Shown piece by piece: positions 34,463 to 49,300 of a stretch of 64,000 nt of DNA. The position numbers and the translations under genes are program-made. Source of the DNA: Euwallacea fornicatus (taxonomy: Eukaryota > Arthropoda > Insecta > Coleoptera > Curculionidae); contig NC_089550.1 in the NCBI RefSeq assembly GCF_040115645.1, positions 2,790,001-2,854,000 of the forward strand. The letters run 5' to 3'. A model generated the notes under the pieces. It searched no databases. It was given only the letters and a program-made list of their open reading frames with translations, and was not told where the DNA came from. Each line of letters opens with the position of its first letter. Position 1 is the stretch's first letter.

Positions 34463-37292
34463 GGGGATGACAAAGTGTCTTCCCGAGGGATCGGTCATGC
34501 AGAAACGGCCCTACTACCCCGACGATATCTTTTTGTCAGCTAAGATCGTAAAATAGATTTGTATCAGCGCTTCTTATTTTGATGAATCGCTACGATGCAT
34601 CCGGCTCTTGTTTTTGCTTGTTTGAGTCGATTTACAATTTTATTCAAGTCAAGTTTCTTAAAATATAAGCCCTAAAAAAGAAAAAAATCATATCTGTGGT
34701 ACTTGCTTAAGTTTCGTAAATTCTGGAAAATTAACATTTAACGTTAACTTGACAACTTATTATCCTTTCTGAACAAAATGGCGAATATCAAACATGGAAA
34801 GTTCACCTTCATGGTCACAAAATGACTTTTAACTTCCTTAAAAACGATCAGAATTATATTTCAGCAAGCTATATTTCAAATTAAGAACTGGTTCTCCAAT
34901 GTCCAGTTGGGGAGTGACAATTGTCAGTTTACAACTAGTGGGAAGATGAAGTTATATTCATGCTGGAGTAAACAACCGAACTAAAGAATGGAACATTTCT
35001 GTATTCGATAGAATATTTTAACTGAGGATTAGTCTTAAATACTAATTTCTACACATGAAGTTAATGCTCTCAACGAACCCCAGGACGAAACCTTCAGATA
35101 TAGAAATGTAGACATTAACATGTATTGGATCCTGGAAATAATGGTGAATGCGATATGATGATAAACATCTTATAATGAAAAAAGTAACACTTTTATTATT
35201 TTTTTGATGGATTTTGATAGATGCATTAAAATATGATTAAAAAATACCTCTATGTATCTTTACTATATAATAGAATGGTCTCAGGCTTTGCACATGATGG
35301 CGAATGCGCGCAGTGAGGACTAAGAACTGTGGAATTTATGTTTGTTTTTTTTAAATTAAATAATTCCAATATAAAGACAGATCTATCTAGTGATTATTGA
35401 AATTGTTATCCGAACATCGATGTAATGTGGAATAAGTATAAATCTGGGTTTTTATTATAAAATCCTATAAATATAATTGAACATTTTTTAAAATCAATTA
35501 ACTGAAAAAGAAGCGTTTCTTTGCTTTCTGGACATAATGTTGGATGGAACGAATGACTATTCCAACATTGAAATTTGTAGATGGTAAAAACCAAATTTAT
35601 AATGTCTTCAAAATAGAATTCTAATTAGTAAGAAAGTGTTATTTTGTAGTGAGAATTATTTGGTAGCGATTTCTTATTACACTCTTACAGAATTTTGGAA
35701 ATTTTGGAACGCAAATACTTTGCGAAAATCTAAACACCGTCGCACAAATGTTGTCAAAATGTAACTTAAAAATCTCAATAGTGTTTTATAAATTTCTTAA
35801 TGTCTCAATACTTTAAAAGTACCTCCTAGTTCCACACAATCGTAAGAGTTTAAAAATGTATCAAAATCCCCAATAATTTTACAAAATTTCGTAATTTTTT
35901 TGGAAAATTCGAAAAGTCAAGAAAAAAACGACTTTTCATATAAGTAAGAAATATTACCCCAAGAACTATAAATTGTATTTAAAAAAATCAAGAACATCTC
36001 AAACTGCTTCAGAGAAACTCAAAAAAACTGTTAAAATGCGTTGCCTCCAAAATTCCAAATCCTGTAACCATATAGAAAATCATAGTAGAAACCTTGAGAA
36101 ACTCTTGATAAGAAATCTCAAGGAATCAAGAGGATTTCCAAATCGATGCAAATATCATTTTTGTAAATTTACAAACCAATCTCAAGGATTTTTGTTCAAA
36201 TTTTAAAGTAAAATAGTTTCGTTAATGATTTTTCCAATAGTTAGAAACAATTTTAGAATTATTACTTTTCCTGCGAATATTGGATATTCCCTTCTAGATT
36301 TAAACCCCATAGGAATATTTCACATACAAACCATGAAATCTCTTGAAAGCAGTTTATTTACCCCCCTACTGAAGGGAAAAATAAATCTTCCCATATACCC
36401 ATAGAAAACTACATTAACTAATATGTGATTTAATCAACTTTCGTTCGGATTGTTCGAGCGATTTATCCGATACTCGAGGAGATTTCTGGTTCGCCCCCCA
36501 TTGAGAGCCCGGTCATTCATATCCATAATGTCTAACATAGATATATGGGAGGTCGTTTAGATCTCTCTCTGCAAGACCAGAAATTTCTTTCTCTAATATG
36601 AGACTGTCAACAGTGTCAGTTCTGACGATAAAATCGACACAAGTAATTTCAGATATTGCCCCCCCTCCATGCATGCAATCTGACAAATTTGAGTGATGAT
36701 AAGACTTCCCCTCTTAGGCGAATTGATGCTTTAGCATCGGAACAACTTTCCTAGACATTGCCCGATTATGATGTAACGAAAAGGCATTTTCTGTATGAAT
36801 TATTTATAAAGGGGTGGCTAATCCTCAATTGTCTAGAAGCAATTCTAAAACCAAAATATTGCCCTATAGAGTAACATCTTGGATGTGAACCAATTAGCAA
36901 TTATCGCTACATATACAAAGGGCCTATTAATAAGGGTCGTGACAACGCGAGCACGAGGAGCCTATTATTATTTGTAATACTGAGTCTCTCGCTAACGATG
37001 TCGTAATAATAATTATTATTAGTCGAGTTGTTAATCTAATAAACCGACCCTTGTAATCGATGTTAGTTTATCCCCTTGTGCCAGGGGGTTGATATTTATG
37101 ACGACTAAGTACTACGTTCGGGATTTTTTTTAAATGTAGAGCGCCGTGTGACGAGTGCTTTTATGTTGACTTCGTTAATTCTGCTGATGGAAATCTATAT
37201 AAGTTTTGCGTTCAATAGATTTTGTAGACAAAAGTTTTTATGCAACACTATTTCGTTACCGAAAATATTGGGGAATTGCCAGGCCGCCTCTT

Positions 37293-37313
37293 CGGCGCCT
37301 CGGATTGGCGCCG
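37293..37313. repeat. Short GC hairpin
   Basis: CGGCGCC (37293-37299) and GGCGCCG (37307-37313) form a perfect 7-bp stem with a 7-base loop inside a small GC-rich patch (37280-37390). Confidence 0.45.
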
Positions 37314-38655
37314 TTCAGCTGCCTCACTTCGTGTATCTCCAATCGCGAGATAGGCCCCACATATTCGGCTACAATCCAAAGTGGGGTGAGCGGAAATTCC
37401 TCCAGATTTTAAAATTTGAACTGTTATTTAAGGAATTACACCGTAAATTCCTCAGATACCGTTGTTTAAATTTTGGATGAAAGAGACTTCCCATAAATCT
37501 AATCGACGTACCCCAAATCTAAAGTGTGTTGAAAAACCAAAGAGTGTCGCAAAAGACTCAAAAGTCTCTCATTAGTTTCCCCAAAAGTTTATAATTATTT
37601 GATATGTATGAGCAAAAGATACTTGAGGAGGGTTGACAGTTTTTCGATTACTAATGTTTACAAGTGTCAGGGGTGTGTTAGAGGAAAAATATTTTCTGAT
37701 ATGTCTGAAGAATATCTCATAACCTCTTTAAAGAATTATGGAAATTTGTCAATAAATGAAATGCCTTTGCATAAAGTTTGAAGAATCACTAATCTTTAGA
37801 AAGATGTCTGAAAGAACACAAAATATTGCGAGAATTCATATTCGTATCTTTAAAATAAAACTCACAGTTTTTGACTCGTACTTTAAGTAAAGTTGGTTCC
37901 GAGAGAAGTATCTCGATTCATGTAATTTGAATTTGAGCTAACTTTAATTAACCTGAATGTGTCCAAGTTGTTTTAAGTAGCAAAAATAAATGTCAAAACT
38001 ACATAGGGTGTCTGTCAAGTTTGCCAAAATTGCAAAACGTGGGCATCGCACTCCTTGGAAAATTTTTTGAAAATATCGAAAAGCTTCAGTTTATCCGACT
38101 GATTTCAGTTATAATATTAAAAATGGATTTCTCCAATACGGTTCTGACACATCGAAAATGCAATCTTGGGCAACTCTGTTTTCGAACTCTATTTTCGACA
38201 AAGAAGCATCAAATATCAAGTACTCCTGTATGGTAAAAATTAAAAAAAAGTATCAGAACCTTGTCTTTGGGGATTTATAGAACTTGTCCAGATGATGAAT
38301 GCGATGTATTTTTGGTCTGATATAATGATTCTACTGGCTGTTGAGATGTCGGCGTTAAAAACTTCAAAACTGGTATTCCAACACTATAAATTTGAGAACA
38401 TATCATCAGTTGCAACTATAATTTTGACAAAGAACCCTTCAAAAAGTGGAAACAATGACGAATTTAAAGGTACACCTTAAATCTAAATATACAGAGAACT
38501 GCTTGGTGGAAATACCTATTAAAAAATCCAAATCCAATTATGGAATAATGAAGATTTTTATCTATTATAATATTATATATGAACACACTAATAAATGTCG
38601 ACGTTTTCTCAAAATCAAGACCAATCTACCACCGTCCACCCGAAATCCAAGCCGC

Positions 38656-38712
38656 CTCGTTGGCCAGGCAGCATCCCCTCGTCAGCCAATGGGGAGGCTG
38701 CCCCACAACGAG
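38656..38712. repeat. Strong GC-rich hairpin of 57 nt, possible structured RNA
   Basis: Three nested stem segments pair in order: CTCGTTG with CAACGAG, GGCAGC with GCTGCC, and TCCCC with GGGGA. They are separated by small internal loops and close a 12-base apical loop, about 18 base pairs in all. The flanks are AT-rich. It could be a microRNA-like or other noncoding RNA hairpin, or a palindromic repeat; neither is proven. Confidence 0.5.
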
Positions 38713-40366
38713 AGATAAAATTATAATCCGGAATAGTTTTATTTGGCTTATTTATGGATGTTTTCGCTTCTGTTATTCGTTCGACGATGGGGCGCTTGGA
38801 AAATGACATTTGTCAAAATAACAAAGCGGCGCACGATATAGAAAAAGTTATTTTGTTTTATGACCCGAGATAGTTTTTATGGACGGAAAACACAGAAAAA
38901 GTTTCGGGGGAAATTAAAGAGGGAAAAAGAATCTGATATGCGAGACCATTTTCTATCATTATTTATGTTATGTATTAGCTACCCACCCATTATCCAAAAG
39001 GATAATTGAAGATACAGCAACAATACTGAATAAGTAAATGGTTCGCAACACATACAATTTTCTAATACCTGTGTATTTTAATTCTGATTTAAATTTTGTC
39101 ATCTTTTTGGAATATCAAATCACTAATAATAGAATACTCTATATGTAATGGATCGTTCTTTTTGTAATATAGTGCACACTATAGAATATAATTGGAAAAT
39201 AAAAAAAATATTATTTTGGCTGCTCTGTGCGTTAACAATGTATTTCTTGACGTGATGGTGAATACAATTTACCATCGATATTGCAGGTTTCTGCTTCAAG
39301 AACCCGCAAGATATTGATCTATAACGTCAATAAGGATGAAAAATAGGAAGAGAATTGTAATTTTACCATTGGTTTTTCGCAACTTCGGATAACGTCCCGA
39401 AGATGTCACTACTTATCGTTTTTAAATAATTTCTTGGAAATAAATCAAAGTAAAGGCGGTAACTTTGTATAGAAAGTAATTTCCATGAAAATCAAGACGC
39501 TCATTAATGCTTGGCTTTGTTTCTATGGAAATAATATTCTTGATAAATTTAACTGCGCGTAGATTTTTTTTATCACTAATGAGGAAGTCTCGATTACTTC
39601 ATTTGTCGTTAAGATTTTGAAGTAAGTTACTTATAATTTTGATTTTCTTTAATCTATTATTCTTTACCATGTGATGTGTTAATTACTTTACCAAACGATT
39701 GAAAAACTATTTCTAATCGTATATTCAAAATTGGTAATGTTTAAAATCGTGAAATCATAATGGCGCAAAACATATTTTTGTGAAAATACTATAAGAATAG
39801 AAATTTAAAAGAGAAAGGTGCTCATGGTTTTCCGTGGAGTTTAGCATTTAAAGGACTTCTTCAATGATTAATTATTAAGCAGAGGGCGTATTGGAGCCAT
39901 TCTGAAATATCGAAATCGGCCAAATAAAGTAAAATCACTTAATTTTGAGGATTCCTGGAAATCAATTTAATGCAACAGAATTAGGTTTCAGCCTATCAAA
40001 ATACGGTATTTTTGTTTTGGTGCGTATAATGCAAAAACTCCTTCTCTTCGCTCGTGACTTAAGTGTGTCTTGTGCTACCAGTTCTCATGGTAACCTTGGT
40101 CAGTAGAAGTGACTGTACTCTTCGGTGACGAATGAAACAGTACGCGTAATAGTGTATTTTTATTCTACCATGTGTAACATCGTTATTAAACTCGACTTGC
40201 AATAACAGGATTTGTTTAGTATGTGTTAAACAATTTACAGTTGCACGTTCCTACTTCAATCACCAATTTTATCAGGTAAATACTGCAAGAGAAAGTGAGA
40301 ATTTATCTGACCCAACACAGGAACATTTTCACGCCACTACAATAGTCTATATGGAGAAAAACGGCA

Positions 40367-43300
40367 ATGATGTACAAACTCTTCATTATTTGGATTTTAA
40401 CGATAAAGCACGTGCAAGCAGAATATATCCCTCCAGGGCCTCAATACAGGTGCCCCAAGGAAAAGTTATTGCTCCACCCCTGCACTTGTGATGTAGAAAC
40501 TGACCAAGGGATATGGGTCAGCTGCAACAACACCAATCTGGCCAGCATGAGCCTGGCTTTGGGCAATTTGGCTACGTTCGAGCTTCCATTGGAGGTTTTG
40601 ACTATAAGCAATTGTCATATTGGTAAGATTTAGCTGTAATGCGTGGGTCAAGGATTTTATTTATGGGCAGATGCTGCGATTGCGCCAGTAAAGAATGCGA
40701 TTAATTTATCTAGTTGCAACAGCTAAGTATATGCATGACACCAACATTTTTTATCTCTCTAGGTATGCATACATATGTATGTATAAAAAGGTGAAAAGTG
40801 TATGGATATGCAGGAAAATATCGCAAATGTTCGCGAAATTGTATGTGTCTGAAGTTTCATAAAGCCAAAAACGCTATGCTTAAAATTACTGCATTCTTAA
40901 GACTTCCAGAACCTAGAAAGACGACATTAACAGATCTTAAAAATGCAAAACTATCTAAATGTTTTTGAACACTTGAATATATACGAGTCGTTCAAGTTTA
41001 AGATATTTTGATAGCAATTTTCTCCTTCCTTTCCTCGTACTTAATAAACTCCTTGTGCCATAAGAAACTTTACATCTAACACAATTAATGTGGATTAAAA
41101 TTAATTAAAACCCACTCGTTTCAGGGAGACTTTTCGGTAGTCTTTTGTTCAAACTGAAACTTCGGATATTACGGATCGCGGAGACTCCTTTGGAAGTAAT
41201 TGATGAGTTCGCCTTTTTGGGGGTGAATGCCACCCTGAACGAGCTGCACGTCGTTAATTCGAGTTTGCTGGAATTCCCCCGGGCCGCCCTTAAGGTAAGT
41301 TGAAAAATTCGCCCTACGGAATGTGTATATGTCGACAATTTTATTCACAATAAAATAAAGGGCCGTCTCGGGGCGACAATCCGACAGTATTTCAGCTGCG
41401 GCAGCGAAATCTCTCCGCTGACACTTATTGGAAGTAATAACTCATATACCTTAAAGGGCGAACTTGGAAACTCGGAAAGACCGGAATTTATTAGGTGCAA
41501 TTCGTTAAAAAGTACTTGGAGATAGTCTGCCAGGTAGAGACAAGAAGAATTATTAAATAGCGGGGATTTATCTAGTGTCAGTCGAGCTCGAAAGGGCTTA
41601 GACCTAAAAAAGGAGTAGGACCCTGTGTTTCATTGTTTCGAGCAGCTCAAAAGGACCTTTTTGGGCATAATTTGCCTTTGTCCAGAGGTGCGATAAATTC
41701 ATTTGCTTGCATCAAGATATATAGAAATGCCAAGTTTCGAGGATTTGAACTCATCAAAGAGAAACAAATGCCAGTGATGCTATAATATGGTATGATACCA
41801 TGTAGTATTCGGTCGGCCGATTGATAATATTAAGGGAATTAAGAGTTCGTTTCGATAAGTGCAATATACTGTTTTAGATTGCCTGCACCAAAGTGCATGA
41901 TTTTTGAAATATTCCTTCCCCACTGATATCAGGCATGATCGTCTTTGATGACCTTTTAAGTTTTTATGAGAGCACAGTTATTTATCAATGTATGTCCGCC
42001 ACTGGTAAGTCACCACAAAATTTATACATATTTCCTGAATCTGATTTGAAAAATTGCTGCGGAAACATACTATTTCCTCTCCCGATCTGTAATTAAAATT
42101 GCACGTGTAATTATTGCGTTTTTTCGAAATATAATTGCTTCGAGGTCGCTGTTTTATCCCAAACGCATTTGCGCCCCATCCATAATTTAACAGTTTCGTT
42201 TCACCAAATTCCCATTAGTTTCGATCCGCACATAAATTGTATATATGTTATTTTATTTATTTATTTATTATACACTGTGCTATGACATGTAGCGCATACA
42301 GTGCACAATATGCTTGCAACAACAGAACCTACATCTAGTTAAAATGTATATAAATTCATGAAGAACCAACAATGGCCATAAATAAATATCGCCAAGAAAT
42401 AATGAGTTTACGCAAGATGTTTGCTGTATTAAATTACAGCGAACTATTTTCGTCGATCGATTTCTTTAAATGAAATAGCTCCGGGACTGAAAATTGAACA
42501 ATGAAGAGCCTTAAGAACGTTTCGAAACAGTAAAATTTCAAGTTGTGAAAGTGAAACCCGACTTGGAAATCGACATGAAAACTCACATACATTTTAATTC
42601 ACGAATCGTTCTAAAAAGGTTTTTAACTTGCAAGGAAATGTAGTAATTATTAATCATTTCAAAATCACACATTTTTTAGCCTTCTGGTGACTCGAGAGAA
42701 ACTAAAATTTCAACATAAAATTGAGATATGTTCGGTTCAATTGAAAAGTGTTTCATGAGACTGCAAATGCCGTTTCAAAGGTTTTTATCACTGAAAGTAG
42801 GGATTTTTCGAAGACTTAAGTACAAAGTCTGAAATGGCGCATCTGTAAGGTGTGAACCTACAAATAATACAATTTAAATTCTAGAACCCAAACGAAAACT
42901 GATGGAGAACCCTGCTTTCGCAGTCAGCGAAGGCTCCTTGTGTCTTTTAATCTCCGTTTAATGTTAAAGCTTTTTCTCGGACCTACAATAACCAAACGCG
43001 ATGACTTTTCTCCTGCCCTTAATGGGACACATAAACAGCACGATAAGGAAAATGAGGGCGCACCGTATGGCCCATACAAGGGTTGAATGTTAGTAAACAA
43101 AATGTTTGCCAGTTAAAATAACCGCTTTGTGCTTAAGCTTAATGGTGTTTTCCGAACGGCCCCCTATCATTATTGCCCGACTCCAAAGGAGTAATTAGAG
43201 ACTTCTTACTTTTCCAAGGGGATAAATTCTTCCGCATTCTCCCCCGAAAAATCCGGCCATCGATATTCAGTACACAGGGCCATAAAACCCTTGGGTCCTG

Positions 43301-46300
43301 TTGCCCTGCTCTAAATCGAAAACTCTTATTACCGAATAATCCCCATTACTTTCCATATCCGATCAATTTTTAATATCGTTAGATTCCGGGGTAAATAAAA
43401 AGGAGAAACGAAAAACGGTTTATCGAGGGTGAAGTTTAAATCATATTGTAGAATATTGAATTTGATTTATGGATGCTGTTTCACCATATTGTTATATAAT
43501 AGAGATTTGGGACGCCTCTGCATGGCCCTCAAGGGCATTAGTGATGACGTAATACATAAGAGCCTCAAAGCTAACAATTTAACTTCCACGTATCTCTGGG
43601 GATTTCCCTTGGAGATATTTTTTTTGTCAGAGAACAATTTCCACGAGTAAATACAACGAAAAAATAAATCTCTCCCTTTATCTCCGTTTTTATTCTGTTT
43701 TCCATTTCCAAGCAAGGATTTACACACTGTTTATTGTGACGATCCCTCTCATTGGATAATGCCCGAGTGGATTTAAAGCTTTCTCTTGCAAATATTCCAG
43801 ATACTGGGGAATTTAACCGTGCTCAACATCGACGGACATCACATGAGTGACCTCCCTAAAGACTCGTTTTTCGAGAGCGAATTGAGCGGTAAACTGCTCA
43901 AACTTCACATAGTCAACGGAAATCTCAGTACCCCACCCATAGAGGCATTGCAGCCACTCAGGTATGTCGTAAAAGCCTGGCACAACTCGGAATAGAGTTT
44001 AAAGGTTTATTTTTAGGAAATTGAAGACGCTAGACCTGCACGGAAATCAGCTCAAGGAGCTCAAGCGGAATCAATTTAAGGGCTTAAGAGACGTAGAAAT
44101 TCTGGATTTGAGCTTTAACAATATCCCGAAAATCGACTCGAGCCACTTGTCGGATTTGACGAAGATGGCCTGGCTTAATGTGTCGCATAATAGTCTGAAG
44201 GAACTTACTAGGTTAGTTCAGGTTAGTTGGGCTCAATCAAAATACCAGACGAAGTCGACGACTCTTCACTGGATGTGGGAGCTTCTATAAGGACCTGAAC
44301 ACACAAAGACTGAAAATCATCGTTAGCTCTTATTAGGGATCCATACGCATTTGCACAATAACAATTTCCTACAAAATGTGATTTTAAAAACTGAGCCTTC
44401 ATCATTTAAAATACTTTATGAATTCGAAGACATTATGTAAATTATCGCTCATAAAATTTAATGAGCAACTAGGATTACAATGAGGTATACTGTTAGTTGC
44501 GAGATTGTTCAGGTATTTTTATGTGCAGAGTTTATGTACTATTCTATTGAGCAGTTTAAAAGCGTTCGTAGGGTTTTGTAACCTTCCGTAACGGAATTTC
44601 AATTTCAGAAGCTTTGCAAAATTTTGTTTGTTATTTGAAAAAAAAAAAAAAAGAGTATATATAGTGTAGTGTAATGAACTGAAACAGCAAATAAACCGCA
44701 CTAAATATTCATATTCTCCGGCGCATGAATATTAATTAGTAACAAATATTATTATTAATATACAGGCATATGGGTGTCCTCTCCAAAAAAATTATTATTG
44801 TTTATGATGCAAAGAATCAAATGAAATTTCTATAATACATTTATACTACACGTACCGCAATTAAAACATTTTCGCGATACATATTTGCCCTGGGATCGCT
44901 TATAGCCCGAATGCGAAGTGAATAAAATTGCGTAAGCAAATTAAAATAGCCATATTGGAGGGAAAAATGAGTTTAAATGGATTTTCCGTACACAAAACAA
45001 CAAACATGGTATTCGTTTTTAAAAACTTAATTTAGATTGAATCGCTGATGAATAAAACAGAAACAAAAAGAAAAAAAAAAAACATATTCAGCGTTGCCGC
45101 CATAAAATCGCTGAATAGCTCCACACGAACGGGAGGTTCTCTTAGATTTACTTATATCTAGCCCTGGGCATGAAACAAGTCTTTGACTATTTTGTTTTCT
45201 AGGGGTGCCTTTGCCAGGAACACTGTGCTTAAAGTGTTAAACATGTCATTTAATCAGATAAAAAAGTTGGATCAGAACTCTTTCCGAGGAATGAGGTTTT
45301 TGCGCCGTCTCTTCCTGTCCGACAATTTAATTTCCGATGTCGGTCGCGGGACTTTCAGCTCTCTTCAGAGGATCGGCACCATCGATTTGGCCCGGAATTC
45401 GATCAAGAAGATCGATTATCAGATGTTCTTCCAGCTAAATTTTGCCGAAGTAAGTTTTGGCGGCATTCAGAAGCTCGACATCATTTCGACTCGTTGCAGC
45501 TACTGGACGTATCCGAGAACCAAGTGACCGAAATTGAAAAATTAGCTTTCAAAGATATCTACTTGACCGATATTAACTTGTCTAAGAACCAGATCAGTAC
45601 AATTGAAAATGGAGCTTTTGAGAACTGCGCGAACATTTCTAAGCTGGATTTATCTCATAATCAGCTAAGGGAGCTGCCCAAGAGGGCTTTTGATGAGACT
45701 ACTTATGCCACTGAGTTGCAGTTTTCCTACAACTTCTTCAGCAGTTTAGACCAGGTTTAAGCGGTGATTTTTCTAGACTCTAATAACTATTAAAATTCTC
45801 ATAGGTTCCTTTGCACAATATGACCGGAATTAAGATCCTGAATGTGTCTCACAACTCCATCGAAAGCGTTCCGAAGAAAACCTTCCCAAAGCTCTACGAA
45901 CTGCACACGATTGACTTGTCCTACAACAATTTGTCTGGTAAAACATTCAGAAAATGACAAATGGGAGAGATGGAACAACAATTAAAATTCCTTGCAGATA
46001 TATTTAATTCGGTATTCCAAACGCTGTTTTCCTTAAGAACGTTGGATCTGAGCCATAACTCTTTGGAGTCCATTAAGCCGAGCACTTTTGGGGCTCTGCC
46101 TACCCTTTTAAAGCTGGATATGAGTTACAACAAGTTGGAAAATATAGCCAGGAGCGCGCTTACGAGGTAACGCCAATATTTCCAGGCCGTATGATGGATT
46201 TATTGCTTGCATTTCGCCTCGAAATTGAAGTTCACGTTTGCATTCCAATTTATGGAAATTCAATTGATTAGGTGTAGTTTCACGTTACTGCTCGGGCAAA

Positions 46301-49300
46301 TTTGACAACAATAATTTCCTATTTGACAAAGAATTCTACATAATATTTAGATTGGCCAGTACGAGAGAGCTGATCCTTCACCACAACAACTTATCGACCT
46401 TATTCATACTACCAATTTCCACCTCTCATCTCGATCTTTCCCACAACGACTTCGAGCATATACCCGCAAAGCTGTGGCCGACAATGAACTCTCTTTTGAG
46501 TCTCGATTTGAGTTTCAATTCTCTTGGTGACAATCTGGAACAGGGGAGCTTCGCCAGTTTGTTGACCCTTCAGAGGTAAGTCTGATTATTCAGCCACTTA
46601 TGCTGATTAATGTGCATGGGCTTAAAGTGTCAACTGAATGTGGCCGCAATACCTGAAGCCCTTGATACTTGTATAGTAAATCGAGAAAGTTTTACTATAT
46701 AGTTGTCGAAACTTCCAGATTGAACCTGAGCTATAATCAATTGACGCAACCTCCGTGGGTGTCCATAAGTGAACTGACAGCGCTGCAGTATCTCTATTTA
46801 CAGGTAATTATAATAGCATGACTAGTAAGTGAGTAAGTTTGAAGTTCGACTAAATGGCAACACAGTGTTATGCTTTTGTTTTTCAAAGGAGTATGCGTCC
46901 TGATGAAAATAATATGACGTACGTCGTAAGCAAGATCTATATCAACATGAATACTAAAAAAGTATCGAAAAATTAGTGTTTAGGGAATTCGCCAAGAAAA
47001 CAGTGACGAGTATCGCTCATGAAACTTTTCAAAAATTGTCGTTGAGTAACGGGGCGAAGTTTTTCATGAATTTTTCACATTTTCATTCCAATCTCAGCAC
47101 GCCGCTGTCTTTTTTGAAACCTCGAACAGAGAGTAAAATGGTTTAATATTCTGTGGGGTTTCAAATGTGAGTGATGTGCATATTTAGTTCCTCAAAGCTT
47201 TCACGCATTTCTCAGCCCTAATATAGGTCGGGAACAGGAAAAAATCGCAACAATTCCCAGGAAAACTCCAAGCTGCAAAGTAGTCTTAACTTAAGACAGA
47301 CCCGGAAAGCGTTTGACGAAACATGTTTGCGTTGTTGCCGTTTGTAGATAATTTTCTCCTATTCTCACATTTTCTTACATGCCAGGGCAATAATCTGACG
47401 AAACTGACTCGAAACGCGTTCGGAAAAATGCCGGTCATGTTCGAACTGGACCTCTCGGACAACAACATCAGCAACGTGAGCTCGAGGGCATTTGAGGGCC
47501 TGCTCCAGCTCATCCATCTGAAAATGGGCAACAATAACATCAGCGTCATTCCGAACGGGGCATTCCAAGGTAAGTGCACTTCGCACAAAGGGCCGAAAAC
47601 GTTAACTATGAAGGACCTGATTGTTGGGACAGAGATTGAGTTTACGTTCGCTGCAACGGAAATCAAATTGCTGTCCGAAGTAAGGACTTCAGTCCGGATT
47701 ATAAATAGTACTTAGTTCGTGGTGCAAAGGCAATTTATTTTGGCGTCTAGTAATTTGGGAATTTTGTAGGTTTGGTTTCCATGACCGATTTGGATCTATC
47801 CCGAAACAGACTTGTTAAGCTGGATAACAAAACGAACGGGGCGTTCGAGGATTGCCTGTCTCTAGAGCGAGTACGTTCTATGCATTCAAGTTATCTCTAT
47901 AAGTACCAGCTGAGCTGATATTTTTTTCAGTTGAATTTGAGCCACAATAAAATAACCTTTATAACGCGAAAAATGTTCCCGAGCAACCCTTATGTCCCGT
48001 ACAAGCTGAGAGACATTGATCTGTCCCACAATTCTATCCCGGTAATAACCCACGATCTGACCTTTGGAACGGGGAAATTGGAAAAACTTAATATGAGCCA
48101 TAACGCCATTGCGGATATCAGGAAAGGTAAGAAAATGGAATTTGTGGACATATCGATAAGGGAGAATTACGTCGGTTTGAAAGATCGCAAACGATTGAGT
48201 TTAACGACCCGAATTCGTTGTGAGGGAAGTTCAAAAGGTGGCAACATTGAATAATTAATACGTTAGTTTCTACACAGATTTGCTCAAGACTGCGATATTT
48301 TTAACATTTAAATCAGTGCTACGCCATTGATATTCGTAAGTTCAGCTAGATAACTCGAAAAATCCTCAATAACTTCTTTAATAATTCATTACAATTCATT
48401 ACATTCAACAAGTGGGGATGATTCGAGAGCGCTTTTCTATTGACTACAAAAATTGTTTATGAATTGAACATGTTCACATTGAAAAATTTGCTACAAATTT
48501 GTGGAACAGTTCTACGCGACTGCTTTGTGGACGCGCCTTTTCGTCTGAATTACGCTGATAAAATCAATTTGCCGCGAACGAATATTTCTTAATTTCAACA
48601 ATAAGGCCCCAGATTATAAACCTAACACTCGCAATAGTCAAAATAAAAGTGTATCGCACTGTACATATACCTTTCAATAAACAAGTGACACAACTTTTTA
48701 GGTGTAATTGGCAACTTGACCCTTCTAAAATCTCTCGATCTCTCCCACAACAAACTACACGACCTAACGAGTGATCCAGACTTTTTTCGGCTTCCTTCCA
48801 ACCTTTCCAGGCTCGTCCTGACCGGCAACGAACTGGACAAGCTCCCCTGGACGCATTTAAAAAACTCGACCCATTTGCGATCGCTGGACATAAAGGAAAA
48901 TCGTCTGGACAAAATTGGGCCAGAGGCCACCGGCATGATTACAAAGGGTGTCCTTGTGATGTTGCAGGGAAATCCCGTGCATTGCGACTGCTTTTTACGT
49001 CCTTTGCTGCGACATTTTTTTGGTCAGTTGGATCTAGATTCGGTGTACCAGGAGATCACCTGTGCAAGTCCAGCGCATTTAGAAGGGAGGAAATTGCACT
49101 TGCTCAGTGAGGAACTACTCACTTGTCCGTCTAATATTAATACTACCAAAATTTTGGACGGTTCTGAAGGGGATTTCAACGTTTTACCTGATTTGAGGTT
49201 CCGTGGAGTCACTGTGTACGGTTTTGTATATAATAAAGTTTGAAAAAGCACGAAATTTACGGCAGATTCGTAGGAAGAAAAATATGCTGAAGGCAAAATG

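Larger units (their letters stand above)
33371..40366. other. Intergenic, AT-rich, no supported gene
   Basis: Several short frames exist, but none has codon bias, splice partners or a recognisable domain. Three GC-rich inverted repeats (34398-34462, 37293-37313, 38656-38712) are listed separately. An initiator-like TCAGT at 40100-40104 could mark transcription of the downstream LRR gene. Confidence 0.45.

Noticed and set aside
37148..37480. Plus-strand frame of 110 codons with a hydrophobic start
   Set aside because: Crosses a small GC-rich hairpin patch; two frames are open at once and no family is recognisable.
43429..43650. Frame in intron 2 of the LRR gene with LRR-like text (SLKANNLTS, FFLSENNFHE)
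   Set aside because: Not phase-compatible with exon 2 through the visible acceptor (a stop appears), and only two loosely repeat-like segments; the flanking exons already join cleanly.
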